A stretch of DNA of 64,000 nucleotides from Pseudomonas costantinii (GTDB lineage: Bacteria; Pseudomonadota; Gammaproteobacteria; Pseudomonadales; Pseudomonadaceae), in the NCBI RefSeq assembly GCF_001870435.1, contig NZ_MDDR01000034.1, positions 124,001 to 188,000 of the forward strand. Reading direction: 5' to 3'. The notes beneath the pieces are model-generated. The model saw only the letters and a program-made list of their open reading frames with translations, made no database searches and was not told the DNA's origin. Numbering within the stretch: position 1 is the first letter of the stretch; each line of letters begins with the position of its first letter. Positions 35,677 through 46,213 of the stretch are shown here, piece by piece. The translations under genes and the position numbers were made by a program.

Positions 35677-37668
35677 CTAGCTATAGACACGGCCAAGGAG
35701 CTGCCGATGGCTTTCAAACTGATCGAGCACGTCCCGGGTGATCTGTTCCTGGGCAAAGCCCATCAGGTCGTATTCCTGAGGCCCGTTGTGCAGGTAAACC
35801 TCGGCACGGTAGTAACGCGTACGCTCTTCTTCAGGCAAGTCATTCGGTGCCGACGAGTAAGCATCCAGGCTCACTTCGTAGACAAACGGATTGCCCTCTT
35901 CCATCTCGATCCGCACACCAATGCAGCGCTTGGACTTACCGAGCAAGGTCTGCACTTCCAGCCCCTGATCACGCAGCGCAATCGCCGCTTCTTCCAGCGC
36001 AGGCGTTACATGCTTGTCCATAAACCGTTGCACGGTGCCTTGGCTCGGTTGCAGGTCCAGCGCGGTCAAGCGCTCGCTGAAACCACGGCGGCCACGCTCA
36101 GCCAATTGCGCCTGCTCCTGCTCGATCGCCACATCTTGGCGCATGGCCTTGTGCAAACCGAACATGAACAAAATCAACACCACCGAGAACGGCAGTCCCG
36201 CCAACACCACCATGGTTTGCATGGCTTCGAAGTTACCGGCGAACAGCAAGCCGATAGTCACCAGGGTGATCACCGCCGACCAGAAGATCCGCAACCAGTG
36301 CGGCGCATCCTCGTCCACGTTGCCGCCTTTGCAGGAAAGGTTGGCCATCATCACCGCGCCGGAATCCGCCGGGGTCAGGAACAACACAAAGCCCACGAAG
36401 ATCGACACGCCGATAACAATTTTCGACGCTGGGTAATGTTCAAGCAGTTGGTAGATGGCCATGGACGGTTGTTCCAGCGCCGTCTTGCCCAACTCCACCG
36501 CACCGTGATTCAGCACCAGGTCCAATGCCGAGTTACCGAAGATCGACAACCACGCCAAGGTGAAGCCCAGCGGGATCAGCAGTACGCCGGCCACCAGTTC
36601 ACGCACCGTGCGACCACGGGAAATACGCGCGATGAACATGCCCACGAATGGGGCCCAGGAAATCCACCACGCCCAGTAGAACAGAGTCCACAGGCCCATC
36701 CAGCGCTCGGTCTTGTCGGCGTCGCCTTCGTACACGTAGAGGTCGAAGGTTTTCAGCACGATGCCGTTCAGGTAATCGCCGGTGTTTTGCACCAAGCCAT
36801 TGAGCAGGTGCAGGGTCGGGCCGAACAGCAGCACAAAAATCAGCAAGCCGCTGAACAGCACGATGTTGAGGTTGGACAGGCGGCGAATGCCGTTTTCCAC
36901 ACCCGACACGGCGGCGATGGTCGCCACGGTGCTCATCACGATGATCACGATCAGCAGGTTGGTATTGCTGTGCGCCATGCCGAACAGGTTTTCCAGGCCG
37001 GACGACACTTGCATCGAACCGATACCCAGGTTGGTCACCAGGCCCAGCAGGGTCACGAACATGCCGAAACCGTCCACCGCGTGGCCGGCCGCGCCTTTCA
37101 CCCAACGCTCGCCCACCAGCGGGTACAGCGCCGAACGCAAGGCCAGCGGCTGGTTATGGCGGTACGCGAAGTACGCCACGGCCAGGCCGACCAAGGCGTA
37201 AATTGCCCAGCCGTGCAGGCCCCAGTGCAGGAACGTCAGTTGCAACGCCTGGCGTGCCGCGCCATTGCTGGCGGCCGCACCTTCAGGCGGGTTGAAGTAG
37301 TGGTCCAGCGGCTCGGACGCGCCGAAGTACAGCAGCGAGATGCCGATGCCCGACGAGAACAACATACCGGCCCAGGCGCCGTAGCTGAAGTCCGGGGTGT
37401 CGTCCTTGCTGCCCAGTTTCAACTTGCCGTAGGACGAAAACGCCAGGCCGACCACAAACACGAGGTAGGCGGCGATGACCACCATGTAGTACCAGCCAAA
37501 GCTTTTGGAAAGCCAGGCCTGCGCTACGCCGAGCATGCGCCCGGCCTCCTGCGGGGCGATGATCAGAATGGCGGTCAACAACAGAATCAGCGCGGTGGAG
37601 GTGTAGAACACCCAACCGTTGACCCGTACCTTTTCCGGCGGGGTCTTTATAAGAGAGGCAGAACTCAT
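35677..37668 (-). CDS. betT: BCCT family choline transporter
   Basis: High-affinity choline transporter, 663 residues from the ATG at 37668 ([19 protein letters not shown]); longer frames extend without conservation. It has twelve BCCT helices with the typical substrate-region tryptophans ([28 protein letters not shown]). A soluble C-terminal domain of about 150 residues, longer than in short BCCT members, usually links to osmotic control. It is divergent from betIBA with the BetI operator between them. Confidence 0.94.
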   Translation of the reverse strand: MSSASLIKTPPEKVRVNGWVFYTSTALILLLTAILIIAPQEAGRMLGVAQAWLSKSFGWYYMVVIAAYLVFVVGLAFSSYGKLKLGSKDDTPDFSYGAWAGMLFSSGIGISLLYFGASEPLDHYFNPPEGAAASNGAARQALQLTFLHWGLHGWAIYALVGLAVAYFAYRHNQPLALRSALYPLVGERWVKGAAGHAVDGFGMFVTLLGLVTNLGIGSMQVSSGLENLFGMAHSNTNLLIVIIVMSTVATIAAVSGVENGIRRLSNLNIVLFSGLLIFVLLFGPTLHLLNGLVQNTGDYLNGIVLKTFDLYVYEGDADKTERWMGLWTLFYWAWWISWAPFVGMFIARISRGRTVRELVAGVLLIPLGFTLAWLSIFGNSALDLVLNHGAVELGKTALEQPSMAIYQLLEHYPASKIVIGVSIFVGFVLFLTPADSGAVMMANLSCKGGNVDEDAPHWLRIFWSAVITLVTIGLLFAGNFEAMQTMVVLAGLPFSVVLILFMFGLHKAMRQDVAIEQEQAQLAERGRRGFSERLTALDLQPSQGTVQRFMDKHVTPALEEAAIALRDQGLEVQTLLGKSKRCIGVRIEMEEGNPFVYEVSLDAYSSAPNDLPEEERTRYYRAEVYLHNGPQEYDLMGFAQEQITRDVLDQFESHRQLLGRVYS

Positions 37669-37891
37669 GGCGCAGATGCTCCAGGCAGTGCGAGAGAGAA
37701 ACACAAGGCAACGGTTATCCCGGAACATCGATTTTTCGGCAGTCGACGGACGGGTGTTATAAAGACACCCCGAAAATTCTTGAGCCCCGCCGAAGCGATG
37801 GCCAGGCCCTGATATGGCCTGTTTCAAGGGTTTTTGCAGGTGTCAGATGTCACAGCTCGCAGGTAGGAAATATCTGTAGGCAGCGACCATT

Positions 37892-37901
37892 TGTCGCAGA
37901 T
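37892..37901 (+). promoter_or_regulatory. TGTCGCAGAT motif upstream of betT/betI
   Basis: The 10 bases are identical to the core of the candidate site upstream of gbcB (10228-10242). It lies 11 bp from the BetI operator. It might let the betaine-responsive activator act on the bet region, or be coincidence. Confidence 0.3.
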
Positions 37902-37912
37902 CTTATTCTTTG

Positions 37913-37932
37913 TTGATTGAACGTTCAATCAA
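37913..37932. promoter_or_regulatory. BetI operator
   Basis: A perfect 20-bp palindrome with half-site TTGATTGAAC and its exact complement lies between divergent betT and betI, 71 nt before the betI ATG. It matches the known BetI-type TetR operator architecture. Choline relieves BetI repression in characterised systems. Confidence 0.85.
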
Positions 37933-38002
37933 AACAAAATAGACTGGCCCTCAAGCCGACGGACGTTTATCGCCCATCGGCAGGCCTAAGGAGAGGTGCT
38001 AC

Positions 38003-38596
38003 ATGCCCAAGGTCGGTATGCAACCCATACGCCGTCAGCAGTTGATCGAAGCCACGTTAACGGCCATCGATCAGGTCGGGATGGGAGATGCCAGCATTGC
38101 GCTGATCGCCCGTTTGGCCGGCGTCTCGAACGGCATCATCAGTCACTACTTTCAGGACAAGAACGGCCTGATCGCAGCGACGATGCGTTACTTGATGAAC
38201 GCGCTGATCGACAACGTCCACGAACGCAGGCGTGCCCTGAAGGATGACAGCCCACGGGCGCACCTCCAGGTGATTATCGAAGGCAACTTCGACGCCAGCC
38301 AGGTCAACGGCCCGGCAATGAAAACCTGGTTGGCCTTCTGGGCCGCCAGCATGCACCACCCGTCATTGCACAGGTTGCAGCGGATCAACGATCAACGTCT
38401 GTATTCCAACCTGTGCTGCCAGTTTCGCCGAGTGCTGCCGCTGCCGCGCGCACGCAAAGCAGCCCGAGGCCTGGCGGCCCTGATCGACGGTTTGTGGTTG
38501 CGCGGCGCCCTGTCGGGAGACGCTTTCGACACGGAGCAGGCGCAACGGATCGCTTACGAATACATGGATTTCCAATTGGCCAAGCAGGTGAGTTAG
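38003..38596 (+). CDS. betI: Choline-responsive TetR repressor BetI
   Basis: 197 residues. The N-terminal TetR helix-turn-helix is [29 protein letters not shown] near residues 25-53, followed by the BetI-specific effector domain with [20 protein letters not shown]. The ATG at 38003 follows AAGGAGAGGTGCTAC. It heads betI-betB-betA and should bind the palindrome at 37913-37932, repressing itself, betBA and betT. Confidence 0.95.
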   Translation: MPKVGMQPIRRQQLIEATLTAIDQVGMGDASIALIARLAGVSNGIISHYFQDKNGLIAATMRYLMNALIDNVHERRRALKDDSPRAHLQVIIEGNFDASQVNGPAMKTWLAFWAASMHHPSLHRLQRINDQRLYSNLCCQFRRVLPLPRARKAARGLAALIDGLWLRGALSGDAFDTEQAQRIAYEYMDFQLAKQVS

Positions 38597-38707
38597 AGCA
38601 CACACAACCGCTCAACCCCTGAACTGCTGTCGATCAGTGTTGCCAGAACCTTATGGCCTCATTTTTCGGCGGTTAACGCCAACCACTTATGCACTTGCGA
38701 GGACTTT

Positions 38708-40180
38708 ATGGCCCGTTTCGAACTGCAAAAACTCTACATTGACGGCGGCTACAGCGACGCTGGCAGCGATGCCACCTTCGAAGCCATCAACCCGGCTAAC
38801 GGTGAAGTTCTCGCCAAAGTGCAACGTGCGACCAAAGAAGACGTTGAGCGCGCGGTTGTCAGCGCCGAAAAAGGCCAGAAAATCTGGGCCGCGATGACCG
38901 CCATGGAGCGTTCGCGCATCTTGCGTCGTGCCGTTGAAATCCTGCGCGAGCGCAACGACGAACTGGCCGCCCTGGAAACCCTGGACACTGGTAAAGCCTT
39001 CTCCGAAACCAAATACGTCGACATCGTCACCGGCGCTGACGTGCTGGAATACTACGCAGGCCTGGTACCCGCCATCGAAGGCGAGCAGATCCCGCTGCGC
39101 ACCACGTCTTTCGTCTACACCCGCCGCGAGCCGCTGGGCGTTGTGGCCGGTATCGGCGCGTGGAACTACCCGATCCAGATCGCCCTGTGGAAATCCGCTC
39201 CTGCCCTGGCGGCCGGTAACGCGATGATTTTCAAACCGAGCGAAGTCACCTCGCTGACCACCCTGAAACTGGCCGAGATCTACACCGAAGCCGGCGTTCC
39301 AGACGGTGTGTTCAACGTCCTGACCGGCAGCGGCCGTGAAGTCGGCACCTGGCTGACCGAGCACCCACGCATCGAAAAAATCTCCTTCACCGGCGGCACC
39401 GACACCGGCAAGAAGGTGATGGCCAGCGCTTCCAGCTCCTCGCTGAAAGACGTGACCATGGAACTGGGCGGCAAGTCCCCGCTGATCATTTTCGACGACG
39501 CCGACCTCGATCGCGCCGCCGACACCGCGATGATGGCCAACTTCTACAGTTCCGGCCAGGTCTGCACCAACGGCACTCGCGTGTTCGTTCCAAAGCACCT
39601 GCAAGCCGCCTTCGAAGCCAAGATCGTTGAGCGCGTTGCACGCATTCGCGTCGGCAACCCGGAAGACGAAAACACCAACTTCGGCCCGCTGGTCAGCTTC
39701 GCCCACATGGAAAGCGTGCTGGGTTACATCGCCAAAGGTAAAGAAGAAGGCGCCCGCCTGCTGTGCGGCGGCGACCGTCTGACCGATGGCGACTTCGCCA
39801 AAGGCGCGTTCGTGGCACCCACCGTGTTCACCGACTGCACCGACGAGATGACTATTGTCCGCGAAGAAATCTTTGGCCCAGTGATGAGCATCCTCACCTA
39901 CGAGACCGAAGAAGAAGTGATCCGCCGCGCCAACGACACCGACTTCGGCCTGGCCGCGGGCCTGGTGACCAAGGACCTGAACCGCGCCCACCGCGTGATT
40001 CATCAGTTGGAAGCCGGTATCTGCTGGATCAACGCCTGGGGCGAGTCCGACGCAAAAATGCCGGTCGGTGGCTACAAGCAATCCGGTGTTGGCCGTGAAA
40101 ATGGCATCAGCTCGCTGAACAACTTCACCCGCATCAAATCGGTACAGGTTGAGCTGGGCGACTACGCCTCGGTGTTCTAA
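38708..40180 (+). CDS. betB: Betaine aldehyde dehydrogenase
   Basis: NAD(P)-dependent aldehyde dehydrogenase, 490 residues, oxidising betaine aldehyde to glycine betaine. The catalytic Cys lies in [15 protein letters not shown] (near residue 286) and the general-base Glu in [16 protein letters not shown] (near residue 252). The C-terminal [22 protein letters not shown] is typical of BetB. It sits between betI and betA with a family 2 REP after it. Confidence 0.96.
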   Translation: MARFELQKLYIDGGYSDAGSDATFEAINPANGEVLAKVQRATKEDVERAVVSAEKGQKIWAAMTAMERSRILRRAVEILRERNDELAALETLDTGKAFSETKYVDIVTGADVLEYYAGLVPAIEGEQIPLRTTSFVYTRREPLGVVAGIGAWNYPIQIALWKSAPALAAGNAMIFKPSEVTSLTTLKLAEIYTEAGVPDGVFNVLTGSGREVGTWLTEHPRIEKISFTGGTDTGKKVMASASSSSLKDVTMELGGKSPLIIFDDADLDRAADTAMMANFYSSGQVCTNGTRVFVPKHLQAAFEAKIVERVARIRVGNPEDENTNFGPLVSFAHMESVLGYIAKGKEEGARLLCGGDRLTDGDFAKGAFVAPTVFTDCTDEMTIVREEIFGPVMSILTYETEEEVIRRANDTDFGLAAGLVTKDLNRAHRVIHQLEAGICWINAWGESDAKMPVGGYKQSGVGRENGISSLNNFTRIKSVQVELGDYASVF

Positions 40181-40198
40181 GCAACCCCACTCACCCCC

Positions 40199-40290
40199 CG
40201 TAGCAGCTGCCGAGCGCAAGCGAGGCTGCGTAGCGATCTCAAGGTCTGCTACGCAGCCCAACGCAGCCTCGTTCCTCGGCAGCTGCTACG
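40199..40290. repeat. REP doublet, family 2, between betB and betA
   Basis: The inverted arms CGTAGCAGCTGCCGAGCG and CTCGGCAGCTGCTACG with inner GCGAGGCTGCGT/AACGCAGCCTCG fill the betB-betA gap. It may reduce betA expression relative to betB or be neutral. Confidence 0.9.
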
Positions 40291-40315
40291 ACCAACTTTT
40301 ACGAGGGTGCATTTC

Positions 40316-42019
40316 ATGTCCCAAGAATACGACTACATCATTGTGGGTGCCGGCTCCGCCGGTAACACCCTGGCGACCCGTCTGACTGAAGACGAAGGCG
40401 TCACCGTCCTGCTGCTGGAAGCCGGCGGCCCAGACTATCGTTTTGACTTCCGCACCCAAATGCCGGCCGCCCTGGCGTTCCCGCTGCAAGGCCGCCGCTA
40501 CAACTGGGCCTACGAAACCGATCCGGAGCCACACATGGACGGCCGCCGGATGGAATGCGGTCGTGGCAAGGGCCTGGGTGGCTCTTCCCTGATCAACGGC
40601 ATGTGCTACATCCGTGGCAACGCCATGGACTACGACAACTGGTCGAAGCTGCCGGGCCTGGAAAGCTGGACTTACCTGGACTGCCTACCGTATTTCCGCA
40701 AAGCCGAAACCCGCGACATCGGCCCGAACGATTGGCACGGCGGCGATGGCCCGGTCAGCGTGACCACGCCAAAGGCCGGCAACAACCCACTGTTCCACGC
40801 CATGGTTGAAGCGGGCGTGCAAGCCGGTTACCCGCGCACCGTCGACCTGAACGGTTACCAGCAAGAAGGCTTCGGCCCGATGGACCGTACCGTCACGCCT
40901 AAAGGCCGTCGCGCCAGCACCGCGCGCGGTTACCTGGACACCGCCAAGAAGCGTTCCACGCTGACCATCGTCACCCACGCCCTCAGCGATAAAGTGCTGT
41001 TTGAAGGCAAGCGTGCCGTTGGTGTGCGTTACCTGATCGGTGCCGCCGAAGAGCGCGTTGAAGCCCGTGCGCGCAAAGAAGTCATCGTGTGCAGTGGCGC
41101 AATCGGTTCGCCGCAGCTGCTGCAACGCTCGGGTGTAGGCCCGTCGCAACTGCTGGAAAGCCTCGACATCCCGGTAGTCCACGACCTCCCTGGCGTTGGC
41201 GAAAACCTGCAGGATCACCTTGAGCTGTACCTGCAATACGCGTGCACTCAACCGGTGTCGCTGTACCCGTCGCTGCTCTGGTACAACCAGCCGGCCATTG
41301 GTGCCGAGTGGCTGTTCAACGGTACCGGCATCGGCGCCAGCAACCAGTTCGAAGCGGGCGGTTTTATCCGTACCCGTGAAGAATTCGAATGGCCGAACAT
41401 CCAGTACCACTTCCTGCCGGTCGCGATTAACTACAACGGCAGCAACGGGGTGAAAGAGCACGGCTTCCAGGCGCACATGGGTTCCATGCGTTCGCCGAGC
41501 CGTGGTCGTATCCAGCTCAAGTCGAAGAACCCACGGGACTACCCGAGCATCCTCTTCAACTACATGGCCACCGAGCAAGACTGGCAGGAGTTCCGCGATG
41601 GCATCCGCCTGACCCGTGAAATCATGCAGCAGCCGGCACTGGACCAATACCGTGGCCGTGAAATCAGCCCAGGCATCGACGTGCAAACCGATGAGCAACT
41701 GGACAAGTTCATCCGCGAACACGCCGAAACTGCGTTCCACCCGTCCTGCTCGTGCAAGATGGGCACCGACGACATGGCGGTTGTGGATAGCGAGGGCCGT
41801 GTACATGGCATGCAAGGCCTGCGTGTGGTTGATGCGTCGATCATGCCGATCATCACCACCGGTAACCTGAACGCGCCGACGATCATGATCGCCGAGAAAA
41901 TCGCCGACAAGATCCGTGGCCGCAAGCCGCTGCCGCGCAGTACTGCGGATTACTACGTAGCGGGCGATGCGCCGGTGCGTGGCAAGCCGTTGCGTGAAGT
42001 AGGGCCTACCGCGCAGTAA
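40316..42019 (+). CDS. betA: Choline dehydrogenase
   Basis: GMC-family flavoprotein, 567 residues from the ATG at 40316 ([23 protein letters not shown]), with GAGG nine bases upstream; a GTG three codons earlier is less likely. It oxidises choline to betaine aldehyde at the membrane. Motifs: the FAD GAGSAG near residue 11, the GMC signature [20 protein letters not shown], and the active-site His in [15 protein letters not shown]. Last gene of betIBA. Confidence 0.96.
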   Translation: MSQEYDYIIVGAGSAGNTLATRLTEDEGVTVLLLEAGGPDYRFDFRTQMPAALAFPLQGRRYNWAYETDPEPHMDGRRMECGRGKGLGGSSLINGMCYIRGNAMDYDNWSKLPGLESWTYLDCLPYFRKAETRDIGPNDWHGGDGPVSVTTPKAGNNPLFHAMVEAGVQAGYPRTVDLNGYQQEGFGPMDRTVTPKGRRASTARGYLDTAKKRSTLTIVTHALSDKVLFEGKRAVGVRYLIGAAEERVEARARKEVIVCSGAIGSPQLLQRSGVGPSQLLESLDIPVVHDLPGVGENLQDHLELYLQYACTQPVSLYPSLLWYNQPAIGAEWLFNGTGIGASNQFEAGGFIRTREEFEWPNIQYHFLPVAINYNGSNGVKEHGFQAHMGSMRSPSRGRIQLKSKNPRDYPSILFNYMATEQDWQEFRDGIRLTREIMQQPALDQYRGREISPGIDVQTDEQLDKFIREHAETAFHPSCSCKMGTDDMAVVDSEGRVHGMQGLRVVDASIMPIITTGNLNAPTIMIAEKIADKIRGRKPLPRSTADYYVAGDAPVRGKPLREVGPTAQ

Positions 42020-42027
42020 CCGAAACC

Positions 42028-42130
42028 GATCATTCCCACGCTCCGCGTGGGAATGCATCCTGTGACGCTCCGCGTCACAACCTTCAAGAGCGTCCAGGAC
42101 GGCATTCCCACGCAGAGCGTCGGAACGATC
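42028..42130. repeat. REPIN (family 1), shortened, after betA
   Basis: 103-bp element in which the right half has lost the first copy of its small palindrome (AAGAGCGTCC instead of GAGCGGACGCAGAGCGTCC). One arm has a mutation (GAGCGTCGGAACG). It starts 9 nt after the betA stop. Confidence 0.88.
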
Positions 42131-42175
42131 ACCTATGCTAGCCTCTGAGGCTGCGCTGCGCTCACGGAGGTCCCA

Positions 42176-43618
42176 ATGTTCGACGCCCACCCCATTCTCA
42201 AACAGCATTTCAGTGCCCTGCGCACCGCTGCCGAATTCTTCTCGCTGCGCTATGTACGCGAATCCGGCCAGTACCTGTCGGTCCGCAAGAACGTCGCCGA
42301 ACCGCCACACCTGAACCACGACGAGGGCGTCATGCTCACCGTGCGTCTCAACGGGGTGGAGGCCTACGCCGCGACCAACGACATTTCCCTTTCAGGCCTG
42401 CAAGCCGCGCTGGGGCGCGCCGAGCAACAAGCCCGCCTGATCAAGCCCCATGCCTTGCTCGATCTGCGCGACCAACACGTCTCCAGTGACGTCGCCGACT
42501 ACCTGTCGCCCGACCTCGACCAACCCTTCCCATCCCTGAGCGACTGCTACCAATTACTCGGCAGTGAGTCGGCTGCCGTGCCGAAAGACGAGCGCCTGGT
42601 GAATTGGGAAGTCAGCCTCGGCCTGACCCACGTCGAGCAGATCTACCTCAACAGTGCCGGCGCCGAACTGCGCCAGGCCCAGCGCTTCGTGTTCCCAGGG
42701 GTCAATGTCACGGCCTACGACAACAACGACAGCCAGACCCGCACCCTCGGCGGCAGCAACTTCGGCCAACAAGGCGGCTTTGACGTGATTCGCCGCTTCG
42801 GCCTGATCGGTGCTGCGCCACGGGTCGCCGACGAAGCCCTGCAATTGCTGCTCGCACCGAACACACCCCAAGGCCCGCGCGACCTGCTGTTGATGCCTGA
42901 CCAGATGATCCTGCAGATCCACGAATCCATCGGCCACCCGCTGGAACTGGACCGCATCCTGGGCGATGAGCGCAATTACGCCGGTACCAGTTTTGTGAAG
43001 GCCAGCGATTTCGGTCACCTGCAATACGGCTCACCGTTGCTCAACGTGACCTTCGACCCGGATATCCCCGAACAGCTCGCCAGCTACGGCCATGACGACG
43101 AAGGAACCGCCGCCCGCAAACAATTCCTGATCCGCGAAGGGCTGCTGCTCAAACCGCTGGGTGGCGCGCTGTCGCAATACCGTTCGGGTATGAGCGGCGT
43201 GGCCAACAGCCGTGCCAGCAGTTGGAACCGACCGCCGATCGATCGCATGGCCAACCTGAATATCGAGGCGGGTGACAAGAGCCTCGCGCAGCTGATTGGC
43301 GGCATCGAGAACGGCATCCTGATGTCGACCAACCGTTCGTGGTCTATCGATGATGCGCGCAACAAGTTCCAGTTCGGCTGCGAATGGGGCCAGTTGATTG
43401 AAAATGGCGAGCTCAAGGGCGTGGTGAAAAACCCCAACTACCGCGCAATTTCCGCGCAGTTCTGGCGCAACCTCAGCGCCGTCGGCGATGCCAGTACCTT
43501 CAAGGTCCTGGGCACACCGAACTGCGGCAAAGGCGAACCCAACCAGGTGATCCGCGTCGGCCACGCCTCGCCGGCCTGCGTGTTCAGTAACGTCGATGTA
43601 TTTGGGGGAGATGCCTGA
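42176..43618 (+). CDS. TldD/PmbA family metalloprotease, TldD-like
   Basis: 480 residues. The TldD-type zinc motif HExxxH is present at His249-Glu250 and His254 (HESIGHPLELDRILGDE). The N-terminal domain has the family's open ligand-binding fold; the C-terminal part carries GGIENGILMSTNRSWSIDDARN, where canonical TldD also ends in catalytic residues. It partners the next gene (TGATG overlap). These differ from the housekeeping tldD/pmbA, which lie elsewhere in Pseudomonas. Substrate unknown; TldD/E proteins trim peptides, including some RiPP precursors. Confidence 0.85.
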   Translation: MFDAHPILKQHFSALRTAAEFFSLRYVRESGQYLSVRKNVAEPPHLNHDEGVMLTVRLNGVEAYAATNDISLSGLQAALGRAEQQARLIKPHALLDLRDQHVSSDVADYLSPDLDQPFPSLSDCYQLLGSESAAVPKDERLVNWEVSLGLTHVEQIYLNSAGAELRQAQRFVFPGVNVTAYDNNDSQTRTLGGSNFGQQGGFDVIRRFGLIGAAPRVADEALQLLLAPNTPQGPRDLLLMPDQMILQIHESIGHPLELDRILGDERNYAGTSFVKASDFGHLQYGSPLLNVTFDPDIPEQLASYGHDDEGTAARKQFLIREGLLLKPLGGALSQYRSGMSGVANSRASSWNRPPIDRMANLNIEAGDKSLAQLIGGIENGILMSTNRSWSIDDARNKFQFGCEWGQLIENGELKGVVKNPNYRAISAQFWRNLSAVGDASTFKVLGTPNCGKGEPNQVIRVGHASPACVFSNVDVFGGDA

Positions 43619-44934
43619 TGAACAACTTCAAGGCATTGGTGAATTGGCTCAAGCACGCCATCACCGACAAGGAACAATTTCACCTGGGCTACGCGGATGA
43701 ATCCTCAGAGTTCGTGCGTTTCAACCACGCACAGGTGCGTCAGGCGGGCCAGGTGCAACAAGCCAGCCTCAATCTGAAACTGATCAACGATGGGCGCCAT
43801 GCCGACCTGGGCATCACCCTCTCCGGCGAGCCGGAACTGGATCGCCAGCGCCTCGCCGATGGCTTGCAGCAGTTGCGTGAAACCTTGCCGCTGCTACCGC
43901 CGGACCCGTATCTGCTGCTGAACCACAACGCCTGGCAAAGCAACAATGAACAAACGCAGCCACTGCCGGAACTGGCCCAGGTTCTGGAAGACATCAGCCA
44001 GGCTGCAGACGGCGTGGACCTGGTGGGTTTCTACGCTGCCGGTCCCATCAGTCGTGGCTTTGCCAGTTCGAACGGAGCGTTTGGCTGGCATCAAGCCAAC
44101 AGTTTCAACTTCGATTTCAGCCTGTTCCACGCCAATGGCGAAGCAGTGAAAGCCAGCTACGCCGGGCACACCTGGAACAGCGCCGAATTCACCACGCGCT
44201 TGCAGCAGGCTCGCGAACAGTTGGAGTTCCTCGGTCGCCCACTGCACAAACTGGCACCCGGGCAATACCGCGCCTACCTCGCCCCGGCAGCGCTGGAAGA
44301 AATCATCAGCATCATCACCTGGGGTGGTTTTTCCGCCCAGGCCATCGCCAGTAAAAGCAGCTCGCTGCAACGCCTGTACGCCGCAGAGCAGTCGCTGAGC
44401 CCACTGGTAACTCTCGATGAGCGAATCAGCGGATCCCTGAGCCAAGCGTTTTCCACCGAAGGCTACCCGCGCGGTGATGTCACGCTGATCAACGCGGGAG
44501 AGGCCGAAGGCCAACTGATCAATTCACGCAGCGCCGCCGAATACGGCCTGAGCACCAACGGCGCGAGCAGCGATGAATCCCCCAGTGCCTTGCAGATGGC
44601 GGCGGGCACCCTGGCCCAGGCCGATATCCTCAAGCAGTTGGGCACCGGGCTGTACATCAGCAACCTGTGGTACCTGAACTACTCCGACCTGCCGGCCGCG
44701 CGCCTGACCGGCATGACGCGCTTCGCCACATTCTGGGTGGAAGACGGCGAGATCAAGGCGCCGGTCAGCACCATGCGTTTTGATGACAGCGTCTATAACC
44801 TGCTCGGTTCCCAGCTCGAAGCCCTGACCGCTGATCGGGAACTGCTGCTATCGGCCAGCACTTACAGCCAGCGCAATACCGCTTCCAATCTATTGCCGGG
44901 GGCCTTGGTCAAACGCCTGACTTTGACCCTGTAA
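43618..44934 (+). CDS. TldD/PmbA family protein, TldE-like partner
   Basis: 438 residues. It lacks the HExxxH motif, as expected for the non-catalytic half of a TldD/TldE heterodimer. Conserved landmarks include SNGAFGWHQANSFNFDFSLF, LAPAALEEIISIITWGGFSA and the C-terminal GLYISNLWYLNYSDLPAARLTG. The start codon overlaps the stop of the TldD-like gene, so they are translated together, which supports a heterodimer. Confidence 0.85.
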   Translation: MNNFKALVNWLKHAITDKEQFHLGYADESSEFVRFNHAQVRQAGQVQQASLNLKLINDGRHADLGITLSGEPELDRQRLADGLQQLRETLPLLPPDPYLLLNHNAWQSNNEQTQPLPELAQVLEDISQAADGVDLVGFYAAGPISRGFASSNGAFGWHQANSFNFDFSLFHANGEAVKASYAGHTWNSAEFTTRLQQAREQLEFLGRPLHKLAPGQYRAYLAPAALEEIISIITWGGFSAQAIASKSSSLQRLYAAEQSLSPLVTLDERISGSLSQAFSTEGYPRGDVTLINAGEAEGQLINSRSAAEYGLSTNGASSDESPSALQMAAGTLAQADILKQLGTGLYISNLWYLNYSDLPAARLTGMTRFATFWVEDGEIKAPVSTMRFDDSVYNLLGSQLEALTADRELLLSASTYSQRNTASNLLPGALVKRLTLTL

Positions 44935-44943
44935 ATATTGCGA

Positions 44944-45061
44944 CGTAGCAGCGATCGAGTAGAACGAGGCTGCGTTCGACTGCTCAGCCGTTGTAAACCT
45001 GGCACCTCTTGGTGTCAGGCAGACCGCAACGCAGCCTCGCCAAGGCTCGACAGCTGCTACG
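44944..45061. repeat. REP doublet, family 2
   Basis: The inverted arms CGTAGCAGCGATCGAG and CTCGACAGCTGCTACG, with inner AACGAGGCTGCGTTCG/CAACGCAGCCTCG and a central CTGACACCAAGAGG hairpin, form the longest family 2 element here. The rest of the 44935-45287 gap (45062-45287) carries the promoter region of the RhlA-like gene; I see no lux-type box in it. Confidence 0.85.
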
Positions 45062-45287
45062 CAATACTCCCTCCTACAGGGGAATACCCTGCGCTGCGAC
45101 GAACCTTCCCTTCCTCCACGATTTGGCCGTTCGGCCTGTTGTTCCTCCGCAGATTCCTCGTTATAACAGTGAGTGGCACCTAGCCACGTCCGTGCGGTAA
45201 CAATAATTCCTACCCCGCCGCCCTTAACCCACTTGAGACCAAGTGATGCATGACCTTGCCCGGGAAAGGGCAAGCTGGAGCGTTGAC

Positions 45288-46178
45288 ATGAACCATGGAA
45301 GTTTTGTCATTGAGAAGCTGTACAAGCACTACAACGTTCACATAGAGCAGTTGGGTAACGATCCGCAAAAGAAAACCGTCCTGATGGTCAATGGGGCGCT
45401 GTCCACCACCCGCTCGTTTGCGCGCACCAGCAAATGCCTGTCGGAACACTTCAATGTGCTGCTGTTCGACCTGCCGTTCTCCGGCTACTCGCGCGAACAC
45501 AACACCGACCTGGACCTGGTGACCAAGGACGACGAGGTGCAAATCCTGCGCGCCCTGGTGGAGCGCTTCCAGGTCAACCATCTGGTGTCAGCTTCCTGGG
45601 GTGGCATTTCCACACTGCTGACCCTGGCCGACAACCCGCCCTCAATCGAAAGCTCGGTGGTAATGGCCCTGGCGCCTAACCTCAACCAGGCGATGCTCGA
45701 CTATGTGGAGCGCGTGCGGGTGCTGATCGAGGCCGATGACAAGTCCGCCGTCGGACACTTGCTCAACGAAACGGTCGGCAAATACCTGTCGCCCCGCCTC
45801 AAGCGCAATAACCATCGGCACCTGTCGACCATGGCCACCACCGAGTACCGCCAGGCGCGCTTTCATATCCACCAAGTACTGGCGCTGGGCGATGGCAACT
45901 ACCTGCCGGCACTCACCCAAATTGAAACGCCGGTGCATTTCCTCAACGGCACGCTAGACGAATACACCCCAGCCGCCGAGGCACTGTTGTTCAAGAAATA
46001 CGTGGGGCGCAGCAGCTTTGCCGTCGCCGAACACACCGGCCATTTGCTGGACTTGGAGTCCCGCGAGGCTGCGTTGGCGGTGCACCGTGCGTTGTTGGAT
46101 TTCCTGGTCGGCAAGGACGCGGCGTTGTCAGATATAGACGAACCGCCAGTGGGAAAAGGAGCGACGAATGGCGCATAA
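45288..46178 (+). CDS. RhlA-like 3-hydroxyacyl-ACP acyltransferase (HAA synthase)
   Basis: Alpha/beta hydrolase of 296 residues from the ATG at 45288 ([22 protein letters not shown]), with GGAG eight bases upstream. It aligns almost end to end with P. aeruginosa Rhl[28 protein letters not shown] and [23 protein letters not shown]. The triad is visible as Ser103, Asp224 and His252. RhlA joins two 3-hydroxyacyl groups into HAA, a surfactant. No rhlB or rhlC glycosyltransferase is present; an MFS exporter follows 35 nt downstream. PhaG-type transacylase is the alternative, but similarity to RhlA is clearly higher. Confidence 0.85.
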   Translation: MNHGSFVIEKLYKHYNVHIEQLGNDPQKKTVLMVNGALSTTRSFARTSKCLSEHFNVLLFDLPFSGYSREHNTDLDLVTKDDEVQILRALVERFQVNHLVSASWGGISTLLTLADNPPSIESSVVMALAPNLNQAMLDYVERVRVLIEADDKSAVGHLLNETVGKYLSPRLKRNNHRHLSTMATTEYRQARFHIHQVLALGDGNYLPALTQIETPVHFLNGTLDEYTPAAEALLFKKYVGRSSFAVAEHTGHLLDLESREAALAVHRALLDFLVGKDAALSDIDEPPVGKGATNGA

Positions 46179-46213
46179 TCGCCAACACATAGCCTGCTAA
46201 CAAAAGGGTTCAC

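Noticed and set aside
45062-45287. RhlR/lux-type box upstream of the RhlA-like gene
   Set aside because: No CT-N12-AG dyad of the right form was found, so quorum control is not claimed.
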